This document shows positions 50,530 through 60,661 of a DNA stretch of 64,000 nt, in pieces. The notes under the pieces are model-generated. The model saw nothing but the letters and a program-made list of their open reading frames with translations, searched no databases and was not told where the DNA came from. Every line of letters begins with the position of its first letter. The stretch's first letter is position 1. The DNA is taken from the NCBI GenBank assembly GCA_040756995.1, contig JBFLYK010000020.1, forward strand, positions 55,223 to 119,222, in the 5' to 3' direction. Origin of the DNA: BP-133 sp040756995 (GTDB taxonomy: Bacteria > Actinomycetota > Acidimicrobiia > IMCC26256 > BP-133). Made by a program: the position numbers and the translations under genes.

Positions 50530-52446
50530 GTGGACGTCGTGAACCCGATGGTGCGCCGCATGCAGCAGGAGGCCCGCCTCGACCCCGACGGGTTCTGGGC
50601 CCGGGAAGCCGAACGCCTGCCGTGGTTCCGCAAGTGGGACAGCGTCTTCGACTGGACGCCGCCGACGTTCCGCTGGTTCAGCGGCGCCGAGACGAACCTG
50701 TGCTGGAACTGCCTCGACCACCATGTGGCCAACGGCCGGGCGGGGCACGGTGCCCTCATCGGTGTCAACGAGCTCGGCGAGCGCCGCACCTTCACCTACG
50801 GTCAGCTGCTCCGGGAAGTGGAGCGGGTGGCCGGCGCCCTCCGGGGCCTGGGCATCCGGAAGGGCGACCGGGTCACCGTCTACATGCCGACGATGCCGGA
50901 GGCCATCATCCTCATGCTGGCCGTCGTCCGCATCGGGGCCATCCACTCGGTCGTCTTCGCCGGCTTCGGCGCCGGCGCCCTCGGGGACCGCATCCGCCTG
51001 TCGGGCTCCAAGGCCGTCTTCGCCGCCGACATCACCTGGCGGAAGGGGAAGGCCGTCGACCTGAAGGGCATCGTCGACAACGCCCTCGCCGGCGGCGAGC
51101 ACGACGTGGAGAAGGTCGTGGTCCTCCAGCGGCAGCCCGAGGGCTGCCCGATGGAGGCCGGCCGGGACATCACCTGGGACGAGTTCATGGCCGGCGGCGA
51201 GGGCCAGAGCACCGTCCACGAGGCCATGGAGGCCAACGAGCCGGCCTTCATCCTGGCCACGTCGGGCACGACGGCGGCCCCGAAGCTGGCCGTCCACGTC
51301 CACGGCGGCTACCAGGTCGGCATCAACTCCACCGGCCAGTGGGTCATGGACCTCTCCCCCGACGACGTGTGGTGGTCGACGTCGGACATCGGCTGGATCG
51401 TCGGCCACAGCTACATCGTCTACGCCCCCCTGCTGGCCGGCGCGACCACCATCGCCTTCGAGGGGGCGATCGACCACCCCGGGCCCGAGGCCTTCTACAA
51501 GATCATCGAGGACAACCTCGTCACGGGCATGTTCACCTCGCCGACGGCGGCCCGGCTGCTCATGCGCTACGGCGAGAAGGCGGCCGCCGGGATCGACCTG
51601 ACGTCACTGACCCGGGTGGTGTGCGCCGGCGAAGTCCTCAACCCGCCGGCCTGGGAGTGGCTGCAGAAGGTTCTGCTGGAGGACCGCATCCCCGTCATCG
51701 ACCACATGTGGCAGACCGAGACCGGCGGGCCGCTGTTCGGCAACCCGTACGGAATCGCCATGCTGCCGATCAAGCCCGGCTCGGCCGGCATCCCGCTGCC
51801 CGGCTGGGAGGTGGAGATCGTCGACGAGGACGGCAAGCCCGTGGGCCCCGGCGTCAAGGGCATCGTCACGATCAAGCGGCCGTTCCCCAGCATGCTGCCG
51901 ACGATCTGGGGCGACCCGGAGCGCTACGAGCGCGACTACTGGGGCCGCCTCCCCGGTGTCTACTACACCGGTGACGCCGCCGAGTACGACGAGGACGGGT
52001 ACTTCTGGTTCAGCGGCCGGGCCGACGAGATCATCAAGATCGCCGGGCACCGCATCGGCACCATCGAGGTGGAGACGGCGTTCCTGCGCCACCCGGCGGT
52101 GGCCGAGGCGGGCGTGACCGGCCGGCCCGACGAGCTGCGGGGCGAGGTGATCTCGGCCTTCATCGTCCTCAAGGCGGGCCACGAGCCGTCGGAGGAACTG
52201 CAGGCCGAGCTGCTGGCCACGGTGCGCAAGGAACTCGGCCCGGTGGCCGTCATCGCCGACTGCCACTTCGTCGGCATGCTGCCCAAGACCCGCAGCGGCA
52301 AGATCATGCGTCGGGTGTTCAAGGCGGTGGCGACCGGGAAGGACGTCGGCGACGTCTCCACCATCGAGGATGAGGGTTCCGTCGAGGAGGCCCGGGAGGC
52401 GTGGACCGAGATGATCAAGGAAGTCGAGGCGAACCGCCCGTCCTAA
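50530..52446 (+). CDS. AMP-forming acetyl/acyl-CoA synthetase
   Basis: A 638-aa protein from GTG 50530 behind GGGGGAG. ANL motifs: ATSGTTAAPKLAVH, WQTETGGPLFGNP, YYTGDAA, GRADEIIKIAGHRIG, and the C-terminal PKTRSGKIMRR with the catalytic Lys that is often acetylated. Length and motif set match acetyl- or propionyl-CoA synthetases. It supplies acyl-CoA. Confidence 0.9.
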   Translation: MDVVNPMVRRMQQEARLDPDGFWAREAERLPWFRKWDSVFDWTPPTFRWFSGAETNLCWNCLDHHVANGRAGHGALIGVNELGERRTFTYGQLLREVERVAGALRGLGIRKGDRVTVYMPTMPEAIILMLAVVRIGAIHSVVFAGFGAGALGDRIRLSGSKAVFAADITWRKGKAVDLKGIVDNALAGGEHDVEKVVVLQRQPEGCPMEAGRDITWDEFMAGGEGQSTVHEAMEANEPAFILATSGTTAAPKLAVHVHGGYQVGINSTGQWVMDLSPDDVWWSTSDIGWIVGHSYIVYAPLLAGATTIAFEGAIDHPGPEAFYKIIEDNLVTGMFTSPTAARLLMRYGEKAAAGIDLTSLTRVVCAGEVLNPPAWEWLQKVLLEDRIPVIDHMWQTETGGPLFGNPYGIAMLPIKPGSAGIPLPGWEVEIVDEDGKPVGPGVKGIVTIKRPFPSMLPTIWGDPERYERDYWGRLPGVYYTGDAAEYDEDGYFWFSGRADEIIKIAGHRIGTIEVETAFLRHPAVAEAGVTGRPDELRGEVISAFIVLKAGHEPSEELQAELLATVRKELGPVAVIADCHFVGMLPKTRSGKIMRRVFKAVATGKDVGDVSTIEDEGSVEEAREAWTEMIKEVEANRPS

Positions 52447-52465
52447 AATCCCGGGGGGAGGGATC

Positions 52466-52838
52466 ATGCTTCTGGTTGCTGCCGTTGTCGCCGTGCTCAT
52501 GCTGCTTGGTCCTGTCCCGGCGGTGCAGGCGCAGCCGGCCGCGCCGGTGGCCGGCCCCGTGCCGGAGCACCACGTGTTCGCCTTCCTGCGGGACTACTTC
52601 CCGTCGGACACCATCACGATCAAGCAGGGCGAGTCGATCCGCTTCGTCGACTCCGACCCGACGGCGGGGCCGGGCCACTCGTTCACCGAGACGGTGCCCG
52701 AAGGCGTGACGCCCAAGTTCGACTCCGGCGTCGTGCCGCCCGGAACCTTCCGGGACGTCCCCAACATCTCGTCGCTTCCCCCCGGGAAGTACAGCTTCAA
52801 CTGCATTATCCATAACGTCCTGAAGGGCAGCCTGACGG

Positions 52839-52846
<8 letters not shown>
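52466..52846 (+). CDS. Secreted cupredoxin-like copper protein
   Basis: A 126-aa protein with a signal peptide (LLVAAVVAVLMLLGPVPAVQA). Type-1 copper ligands are visible: His in GPGHSF, then Cys and His in FNCIIHNVLKG. It is probably an electron carrier. The ribosome site GGGGGGAGG precedes ATG 52466. Confidence 0.8.
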
Positions 52847-54253
<1,407 letters not shown>

Positions 54254-54257
<4 letters not shown>

Positions 54258-55108
54258 GCGTCGCCTTAGAGTCTTCGGCTGTCGAGACCAGAACCTGCTT
54301 CCATCACCGCGACCGCCCGACGGGGCGAGCCTGCACCCGGTGCGGCCGGCCGGCCTGTCCGGACTGCCTGCGCGAGGCGCCGGTCGGTTCACACTGCTTC
54401 GAGTGCGTGCGGGCGGCGCAGCCGCCGGCGGCGCAGCGGATACGGCAGAGGGCCGCCGGCGCCGGCCCGGTCGTGACCAAGGCGATCATCGCCATCAACG
54501 TGGCGGTGTTCGTGTTGTGCGTGCTGACCGCCGACGGGAATCTCAGCGGCGACGGGTGGCTGCAGGGCGAGCTGGCGCTGTTCGGGCCGGCCATCGAGTA
54601 CGGCCAGTGGTGGGAGCTCTACCGGCTGGTGTCCGCCGGGTTCCTCCACTTCGGGCTGATCCACATCGCCTTCAACATGGTGATCCTCTACCGGTTCGGG
54701 GAAATGCTCGAGCCGGCGCTGGGGCCCGTCCGGTACGCCGGGCTCTACCTGGCCTCGCTGCTCAGCGGGTCGTTCGGGGCGATGGCGCTGTCGCCGCACG
54801 CCTTCACCGGGGGTGCGTCCGGGGCCGTCTTCGGTCTGGTGGCGGCGGCCGCCATCGGATTGCACCAGCGGGGCATCAACGTGTGGCAGAGCGGGGTGGG
54901 CGGGCTGATCGTGGTCAACCTGGCCATCACCTTCATCGTCCCCGGCATCTCGATCGGCGGACACCTCGGGGGCCTGGTCGGCGGATTCCTGGCCGGGGCG
55001 TTCATGCTCCGGGTGCCGACGACCCGCCGGTCGGTCATCGACGGCGTGCTCGTCGCCGCCATCATCTCGGCGCTGTCGGTGGCGGGGTCGGTGTGGGCCG
55101 CCCGCTGA
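54254..55108 (+). CDS. Rhomboid protease with N-terminal B-box zinc finger
   Basis: About 284 aa. The N-terminal CFHHRDRPTGRACTRCGRPACPDCLREAPVGSHCFEC is a B-box-type zinc finger, followed by six membrane helices. The rhomboid active site is GGASGAVFG (Ser) and GGHLGGLVGG (His); HIAFNM is also present. There is no ATG, GTG or TTG near the start; the frame is open up to a CTG at 54254 that overlaps the asnS stop, so the start is uncertain. Confidence 0.8.
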
Positions 55109-55138
55109 TTTCCCGGCCCCCGGGGAACACTCCCTTCG

Positions 55139-56758
55139 ATGGCTGACCGCGATCGCACCACGGCCTCGGGAATCCCGCTCCCGGCCGCCGCCGGGCCGGG
55201 CGACGTGGCGCCAGCGCTCGAGGAACGCCTCGGCCGCCCCGGCGAGTTCCCGTTCACCCGGGGCATCCACCCCGAGATGTACCGCACCCGGCCGTGGACG
55301 ATCCGCCAGCTGGCCGGTTTCGCCACCGCCGCCGACACCAACAAGCGCTACCGGATGCTGCTCGACCGGGGCGCCACCGGCATCAACGGCGTCTTCGACT
55401 ACCCCAGCCTGCGGGCGGTCGGCTCGGATGATCCGCGGGCGGCGTCGGACGTCGGCCGGGGCGGCGTGGCGGTCGACGTCACCGACGACTTCGACGACCT
55501 CTTCGCCGGCATCCCCCTCGATGCGGTCAGCGTGTCGCTGGTCTCGTCGCAGCCGGTGGGGGCGGCGCCCCACCTGGCCATGTTCCTGGCCGCGGCGGAA
55601 CGGCGGGGCTATGGGCGGGCGGCGCTGGACGGGACGAGTCAGAACGACTTCCTCATGGAGACGGCCATCACGATCGCCCCCGAGGCGCTGCCGCCGCCGG
55701 CGTCGTTCCGGGTGGAGTGCGACGTGGCCGAGTTCTGCATCCGGGAGCTCCCGCGGTGGAACCCGATTTCCGTCACCGGTTACAACTACCGGGAGGCGGG
55801 GGCCGATGCGCCGTTGGAGCTGGCGTTGACGCTGGCCCACGGCCGGGCGGCGGCCCGGGAGCTGATCGGCCGGGGTCTGGCGCCGGAAGCGGCGTTGCCG
55901 AGGATCTCGTTCTTCCTCGACGCCCACTCCGACTTCTTCGAGGAGATCGCCAAGTTCCGGGCCGCCCGGCGGATGTGGGCGTCGTTCGTGCGCGACGAGC
56001 TCGGCGTTCACGAGGCGGCGGCGCAGAAGTTCCGGTTCCACGTGCAGACGTCGGGTGTGACGATGACCGCCCGGCTTCCGCACCTGAACATCGCCCGCAG
56101 CGCCATCCAGGCGTTGGCCGCCGTGCTGGGCGGGACACAGTCGCTCCATGTCGACGCCTACGACGAGGCCCTGTCGATCCCCGGCGAGCACGCCGCGCTG
56201 GTGGCGCTCCACACCCAGCACGTCCTCCTGTGGGAGACCGGTGTGGCGGGGAGCGCCGATCCGCTCGGAGGCAGCTATCTCGTCGAGCACCTGACCGACG
56301 CCATGGAGGAGCGGGCCGGGGCGCTGGTCGACCGGATCGAGGGGCTGGGCGGGCTGGTGGCGGCCACCGAGGCGGCCTGGGTGCACACCGAACTGGCGAA
56401 GCGGGCTTTCACCGATCAGCAGGCGTTGGAGGACGGCCGGCGCCGTGTGGTCGGCATCAACGCCGGGCTCGAGGACGGCGACGGTGGCGGCGCGGGCCTG
56501 GAGGGCGACGTCGAGGTCCGGCCGTTCCGGCTGCCGCCCGGGGCGCGGGACGCGCAGCAACGGCGGATCGACGCCGTCCGCCACCGGCGGGACGAGCGGG
56601 CGGTGGTCGGAGCGCTGGAGGCGATCGGCGCCGCCGCCCGGGACGGCGAGAACGTGATGGGGCCGATCATCGCCGCCGTCGCCGCCGACGCCACCCTGGG
56701 CGAGATCGGGACGGTCCTGCGCGACAGCCTCGGTCGCTGGCAGTTCCCGCTGTGGTGA
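55139..56758 (+). CDS. B12-dependent acyl-CoA mutase, catalytic (large) subunit
   Basis: A 539-aa protein in the methylmalonyl-CoA mutase barrel family: FPFTRGIHPEMYRTRPWTIRQLAGF, FDYP...GSDDPRAASDVGRGGVAVD, GTSQND, PLGGSYLVE. Residues that set substrate choice in known mutases are replaced: Leu58 where methylmalonyl-CoA mutase has Tyr89, Thr178/Ile179 near Arg207, and Asn216 in GYNYREAGA where His244 sits in GYHMQEAG. The B12-binding part is a separate gene 57 bp downstream. The substrate is therefore not predictable; isobutyryl- or hydroxyacyl-CoA types are candidates. Confidence 0.85.
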   Translation: MADRDRTTASGIPLPAAAGPGDVAPALEERLGRPGEFPFTRGIHPEMYRTRPWTIRQLAGFATAADTNKRYRMLLDRGATGINGVFDYPSLRAVGSDDPRAASDVGRGGVAVDVTDDFDDLFAGIPLDAVSVSLVSSQPVGAAPHLAMFLAAAERRGYGRAALDGTSQNDFLMETAITIAPEALPPPASFRVECDVAEFCIRELPRWNPISVTGYNYREAGADAPLELALTLAHGRAAARELIGRGLAPEAALPRISFFLDAHSDFFEEIAKFRAARRMWASFVRDELGVHEAAAQKFRFHVQTSGVTMTARLPHLNIARSAIQALAAVLGGTQSLHVDAYDEALSIPGEHAALVALHTQHVLLWETGVAGSADPLGGSYLVEHLTDAMEERAGALVDRIEGLGGLVAATEAAWVHTELAKRAFTDQQALEDGRRRVVGINAGLEDGDGGGAGLEGDVEVRPFRLPPGARDAQQRRIDAVRHRRDERAVVGALEAIGAAARDGENVMGPIIAAVAADATLGEIGTVLRDSLGRWQFPLW

Positions 56759-56815
56759 GCCGAGCGCCGAAGCCGAGCCGGCGGCCCGGAGGGTTCTGTT
56801 GGCGCGGGGCGCCGG

Positions 56816-57250
56816 ATGGCTGAGGTGCGAGCAGGCGCCGGCGCGGCGCCTGCCGATCCCCGCCTGATCGGCCGCAAGGCGGTCGTGGCCAAGCTCGGGA
56901 TGGACGCCCACTGGCGGGGCGTCATCGTGGTGGCCCACGCCCTGCGGGACGCCGGCATGGAGGTCGTGTACCTCGGCCACGCCACACCGGACCAGCTCGT
57001 GACCGCCGTCGTCCAGGAGGACCCCGACCTGGTGGGCCTGTCCTCGTTGTCCGGCAACCATCTCGAGGAATGCCGGGCCGTGCTCGACGGGCTCCGGGCC
57101 GCCGGGGTGGAGGGCGTGCCGGTGGTGCTCGGCGGAACCGTGCCGCCGGCCGACGAGCCCGTCCTGGCCGAGATGGGCGTGAGCGCCGTCTTCGGCTCCG
57201 GCTCGCCGCTGCGCACGATCCTGAGCCGGATCGCCGAGCTGCTCGACTGA
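56816..57250 (+). CDS. Cobalamin-binding subunit of the acyl-CoA mutase
   Basis: A 144-aa protein with DAHWRG (D30-x-H32-x2-G35), the lower-ligand motif of B12-binding domains, followed by VVYLGHATPDQLV, GLSSLSGNH and PVVLGGTVPP, all expected for the Rossmann-like fold. It pairs with the large subunit directly upstream, as in two-subunit isobutyryl-CoA mutases. Confidence 0.9.
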   Translation: MAEVRAGAGAAPADPRLIGRKAVVAKLGMDAHWRGVIVVAHALRDAGMEVVYLGHATPDQLVTAVVQEDPDLVGLSSLSGNHLEECRAVLDGLRAAGVEGVPVVLGGTVPPADEPVLAEMGVSAVFGSGSPLRTILSRIAELLD

Positions 57251-57271
57251 GGATCCCGCGTTCTTTTGCGG

Positions 57272-58699
57272 CTAGCGGCGGGCGTGGGCGTCGAGCAGGT
57301 GGGCCACCGCCTCGGTCACCTTCTCGCCCGTGGGGATGTGGAGGAACTCGTTCGGGCCGTGGGCGTTGCTGCCGGGACCGAGGACGCCGGTGATCACGAA
57401 CTGCGCCTCCGGCAGCGACCGGCCCAGCATGCCCATGAACGGGATCGTGCCGCCCTCGCCCACGTAGCGGGGGTCGGCGCCGAAGGCCGCCTGCGAGGCG
57501 GCCGTGACGGCGGTGTCGAGCCAGGGCGCCAGCGGCGGGGCGGCCCAGCCGCCTTCGGCCGTCGTGGCCCTGGCCGTCACCACGGCGCCGTGGGGCCGGG
57601 GCTCGGCGGTGAGGGCGGCCTCGACCGCCCGGGCGGCGCTGCCGGCGTCACAGGACGGCGGCAAGCGGAACGACAGGCCCGCCGTGGTCTTCGGCCGCAG
57701 GACGTTGCCGCCGTCCCGCAGCGACGGCAGGCCCTCGGCGGCGATCACCTCCAGGGCCGGTTCCCAGGTGCGGGCCCGGAGCCGCTCGACGGTGTCGGCC
57801 CCGAGCGGCTGGACGCCCGCCGCCCAGGGATAGGTGGCGGTCAGGTCGCCGATGTCCCCGGCGACGTCGGCCAGTTGCCGCAGCCGGTCGTCGGGGATGT
57901 CGACGTGGAGGGCGTCGACGAGGATCTTCCCGGTGGCGGAGTCCTCCACCCGGTCGAGGAGCCGGCGCAGGATCCGGAACGACGAGGGCACCACGCCACC
58001 GGCCATCCCCGAGTGCACGCCCTCGGTCAGCACCTCGACGGTCAGCTCCACGCCGAGGAGGCCCCGGAGCGACGTCGTGACCCACAGCCGGTCGTAGCTC
58101 CAGCACCAGGAGTCGAGGGCGATCACGAGGTCGGTGCCGGCCAGGCGGTCGCCGAGGCGCTCGAGGTGGGCGGGCAGGTCGGGGCTGCCCGACTCCTCCG
58201 AGGCCTCGATCAGCACCAGGCAGCGGCGGTGGGCACCGCCGGCGGCCCGCACAGCCTCGATGGCCGACAGGGCGGCGAAGGCAGCGTACCCGTCGTCGGC
58301 GCCGCCCCGGCCGTAGAGACGCTCGCCTTCCCGGACGGGCTCCCAGGGCCCCAGACCCGTCCGCCACTCGGCCAGCGGCGGCTGCTTGTCGAGGTGCCCG
58401 TAGAGGAGGACGCCGGGGCCGTCGCCGCTCACCCCATGGGCCGGAACGTCGACCAGCACCACCGGCGTGCGCCCCGGGAGCTCCTGCACCTCGACGGTGG
58501 CGCCGTCGATCGGCCGGGCCCGCAGCCAGCCGGCCACCAGGTCGACCGCCCGGGCCATGTGCCCGGCCTCCGACCACGCCGGGTCGAAGGCGACCGACAC
58601 GTTGGGGATGCGGATGAAGTCGCACAGGGCGGGGACGATCTCCTTCGTCCAGACCTCGGCGACGTGGCTGCGGGCGGCGGGGGCGGCGAGGGGCGACAT
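57272..58699 (-). CDS. M20-family metallopeptidase
   Basis: A 475-aa protein from ATG 58699. Metal-site motifs: LLYGHLDKQPP, YGRGGADDGYAAFAAL, ASEESGSPD, DSWCW, and a final HGPNEFLHI. The family includes dipeptidases and carnosinase-like enzymes. It is convergent with the mutase genes and divergent from CysQ. Confidence 0.9.
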   Translation of the reverse strand: MSPLAAPAARSHVAEVWTKEIVPALCDFIRIPNVSVAFDPAWSEAGHMARAVDLVAGWLRARPIDGATVEVQELPGRTPVVLVDVPAHGVSGDGPGVLLYGHLDKQPPLAEWRTGLGPWEPVREGERLYGRGGADDGYAAFAALSAIEAVRAAGGAHRRCLVLIEASEESGSPDLPAHLERLGDRLAGTDLVIALDSWCWSYDRLWVTTSLRGLLGVELTVEVLTEGVHSGMAGGVVPSSFRILRRLLDRVEDSATGKILVDALHVDIPDDRLRQLADVAGDIGDLTATYPWAAGVQPLGADTVERLRARTWEPALEVIAAEGLPSLRDGGNVLRPKTTAGLSFRLPPSCDAGSAARAVEAALTAEPRPHGAVVTARATTAEGGWAAPPLAPWLDTAVTAASQAAFGADPRYVGEGGTIPFMGMLGRSLPEAQFVITGVLGPGSNAHGPNEFLHIPTGEKVTEAVAHLLDAHARR

Positions 58700-58736
58700 G
58701 GCCCCGATGCTCGCGCACCCGTCTACGCTCGCGGGG

Positions 58737-59489
58737 ATGAGTGACCACGAAGACGCCCACCGCATCGCGACCGAGGCGGGGGCGCTGCTTCTCGAGATCC
58801 GGGCCGAGGCCGCCGCCGGTCGACTCGACCCGTCGCTGCTCAAGGACGAGGGTGACCGGCGCTCCAACGAGCTCATCCTCGGCCGGCTGGCCGAGCTCCA
58901 CCCCGACGACGCCATCCTGTCCGAGGAGCGGGCCGACGACCCGAGCCGCATCAATGCCGCCCGGACCTGGATCGTCGACCCGCTCGACGGCACCCGGGAG
59001 TTCGGGGAGGACCCCCGCACCGACTGGGCCGTGCACGTGGCGCTGGTGGAGAACGGGTTCCCCACGGCGGCGGCCGTGGCCCTGCCCGCCCTGGGGATGA
59101 CCCTGTCGACCGCCGACCCGCCGAAGCTGGCGGCCCGGGTCGACCGGCCGCCGGTCCTGGTCGTCAGCCGCACCCGACCGCCGGCCGAGACGGAGATCGT
59201 GCGGGCCGCCCTCGGCGGTGACCTGCTGCCCATGGGCTCGGCCGGGGCCAAGACGATGGCGATCGTGCTCGGCGAGGCCGACGTGTACGTCCACGGCGGC
59301 GGGCAGTGGGAGTGGGACTCGGCCGCTCCGGTCGGCGTCGCCGCCGCCGCCGGGCTCCACGTCTCCCGCCTCGACGGTTCGCCGCTCGTCTACAACCAGG
59401 TCCCGCCCTACCTGCCCGACCTGATCATCTGCCGCCCCGAGCTGGCCGAGCAGGTGATAGCGGCCGCCGCCTCGGCCTCCGCCGGCTGA
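58737..59489 (+). CDS. cysQ: CysQ-like 3'-phosphoadenosine phosphatase
   Basis: A 250-aa protein with LSEERADD, TWIVDPLDGTREF and GGQWEWDSAAPVGVAAAAGLHVSRLDG, the last of these (WDSAAP) typical of CysQ. It removes 3'-phosphate from PAP/PAPS in sulfur metabolism. It is the third member of this superfamily in the window. Confidence 0.88.
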   Translation: MSDHEDAHRIATEAGALLLEIRAEAAAGRLDPSLLKDEGDRRSNELILGRLAELHPDDAILSEERADDPSRINAARTWIVDPLDGTREFGEDPRTDWAVHVALVENGFPTAAAVALPALGMTLSTADPPKLAARVDRPPVLVVSRTRPPAETEIVRAALGGDLLPMGSAGAKTMAIVLGEADVYVHGGGQWEWDSAAPVGVAAAAGLHVSRLDGSPLVYNQVPPYLPDLIICRPELAEQVIAAAASASAG

Positions 59490-59528
59490 CCAGCCCCGTC
59501 CCCTCTCGCGCCACCTCGCCTATCTCGT

Positions 59529-59554
59529 CCTGATCGCGACCGGTCGCGATCAGG
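59529..59554. repeat. 26-bp perfect palindrome, likely bidirectional terminator
   Basis: The half site is CCTGATCGCGACC, exactly mirrored. It lies between the convergent cysQ and HxlR genes and is followed by a second dyad (AGGGCCC...GGGCCCT) and CGCGACCGGTCGCG within the HxlR 3' end. A related 26-bp palindrome is at 63215-63240. Confidence 0.75.
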
Positions 59555-59569
59555 GCCCTATAGGGGCCC

Positions 59570-60079
59570 TCAGCGCGACCGGTCGCGGTCCGGCACAGCC
59601 CTGATCCGGCCGGGCGGCGGCTGGTCGGCCGGGTAGCCCGGGCCCAGGCGGGCTCGGACGTTGCGAGCCTCGATCGGCTCCCCACACTCGGAACACACCA
59701 CCCGGGCGGTGGTGTCGTGCCCGCACGGCGTGTGCTGCAACACGATGGGCGGGCCCTCTTCGCCGGAGAGCCACCGGTCGCCCCAGGCGATCATGGCCGC
59801 CAGCACCGGATAGAAGTCGCGGCCCTTGTCGGTGAGGAGGTACTCGTAGCGGTCGGGCTTCTCCTGGTACCGGACCCGCTCCAGCAGGCCCTCCTCGACC
59901 AGACGCTTCAGCCGCTGGGTGAGGACGTTGCGGCCGATCCCCAGTTCCCGCTGCATGTCGTCGAAGCGGCGCACGCCGAGGAACGCCTCGCGGAGGACGA
60001 GCGGAGTCCACCAGTCGCCCAGCAGGTCGACGGTCCGGGCGATGGAACACGGCCAGGAGGCGAACTCGGTCCGCTTCAC
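59570..60079 (-). CDS. HxlR-family transcriptional regulator
   Basis: A 169-aa protein from GTG 60079. The HxlR winged helix covers CSIARTVDLLGDWWTPLVLREAFLGVRRFDDMQRELGIGRNVLTQRLKRLVEEGLLERV. The C-terminus carries two Cys pairs (CGHD..., CSECG), suggesting a zinc or redox site. It is divergent from the SRPBCC gene and probably controls the downstream oxidoreductase. Confidence 0.9.
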   Translation of the reverse strand: MKRTEFASWPCSIARTVDLLGDWWTPLVLREAFLGVRRFDDMQRELGIGRNVLTQRLKRLVEEGLLERVRYQEKPDRYEYLLTDKGRDFYPVLAAMIAWGDRWLSGEEGPPIVLQHTPCGHDTTARVVCSECGEPIEARNVRARLGPGYPADQPPPGRIRAVPDRDRSR

Positions 60080-60133
60080 ATTGGCCAGGTTAACAGTTGC
60101 GCTAGAGAACCGACACAGGTTAGGGTCAGTTCA

Positions 60134-60661
60134 ATGGTGAAACTGATGGAGGCTTCCGTGCGCTTCGCCGACCGTCCCACCACCGAGACCGAGGTGTATG
60201 TGGCCGCCCCGCCGGCCGCCGTCTGGCCGCTGGTGACCGAGATCATGACCCCCGCCCGCTTCGGCACCGAGCTGCAGGAGGCGGCCTGGCTCGAGCCCGG
60301 CGACCGCGCCCTGCCGTGCCTCGGGGCCCGCTTCAAGGGCCGCAACTTCCATCCCGCCCGGGGCGAGTGGGAGACGACCAGCACGATCGTCGACCTCGTC
60401 CCCGAGCGCCGCTTCGGATGGGCCGTCGGCGACCCCGATCGGCCGTCGGCGGTGTGGCGCCTGGAGCTGACACCGGAAGGTGACGGCACCCGCCTCCGGT
60501 ACTGGGCTCAGATGGGGCCCGGCCCGTCCGGCATGACGGCCGTCATCGAGCAGATGCCCGACAAGGAGGAGAAGATCATCGCCCGCCGCCTCGAGGAATG
60601 GCAGACGAACATGACCGCCACCATCACCGGCATCAAGGAGCTGGCGGAGGCGGGGGCATGA
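60134..60661 (+). CDS. SRPBCC-family protein
   Basis: A 175-aa protein with the START/SRPBCC pattern (TEVYVAAPPAAVWPLVTEI, VPERRFGWAVGDPDRPSAVWRLELTPEGDGTRLRYW). Such proteins bind small hydrophobic ligands. ATG 60134 lies 55 bp from the divergent HxlR start; GGTTA boxes at 60088 and 60118 are operator candidates. Its stop overlaps the next ATG. Confidence 0.85.
   Translation: MVKLMEASVRFADRPTTETEVYVAAPPAAVWPLVTEIMTPARFGTELQEAAWLEPGDRALPCLGARFKGRNFHPARGEWETTSTIVDLVPERRFGWAVGDPDRPSAVWRLELTPEGDGTRLRYWAQMGPGPSGMTAVIEQMPDKEEKIIARRLEEWQTNMTATITGIKELAEAGA

Noticed and set aside
54389..57061. 890-codon minus-strand frame
   Set aside because: It spans antisense to the rhomboid and mutase genes and has repetitive His/Arg/Gly/Val composition without domains.
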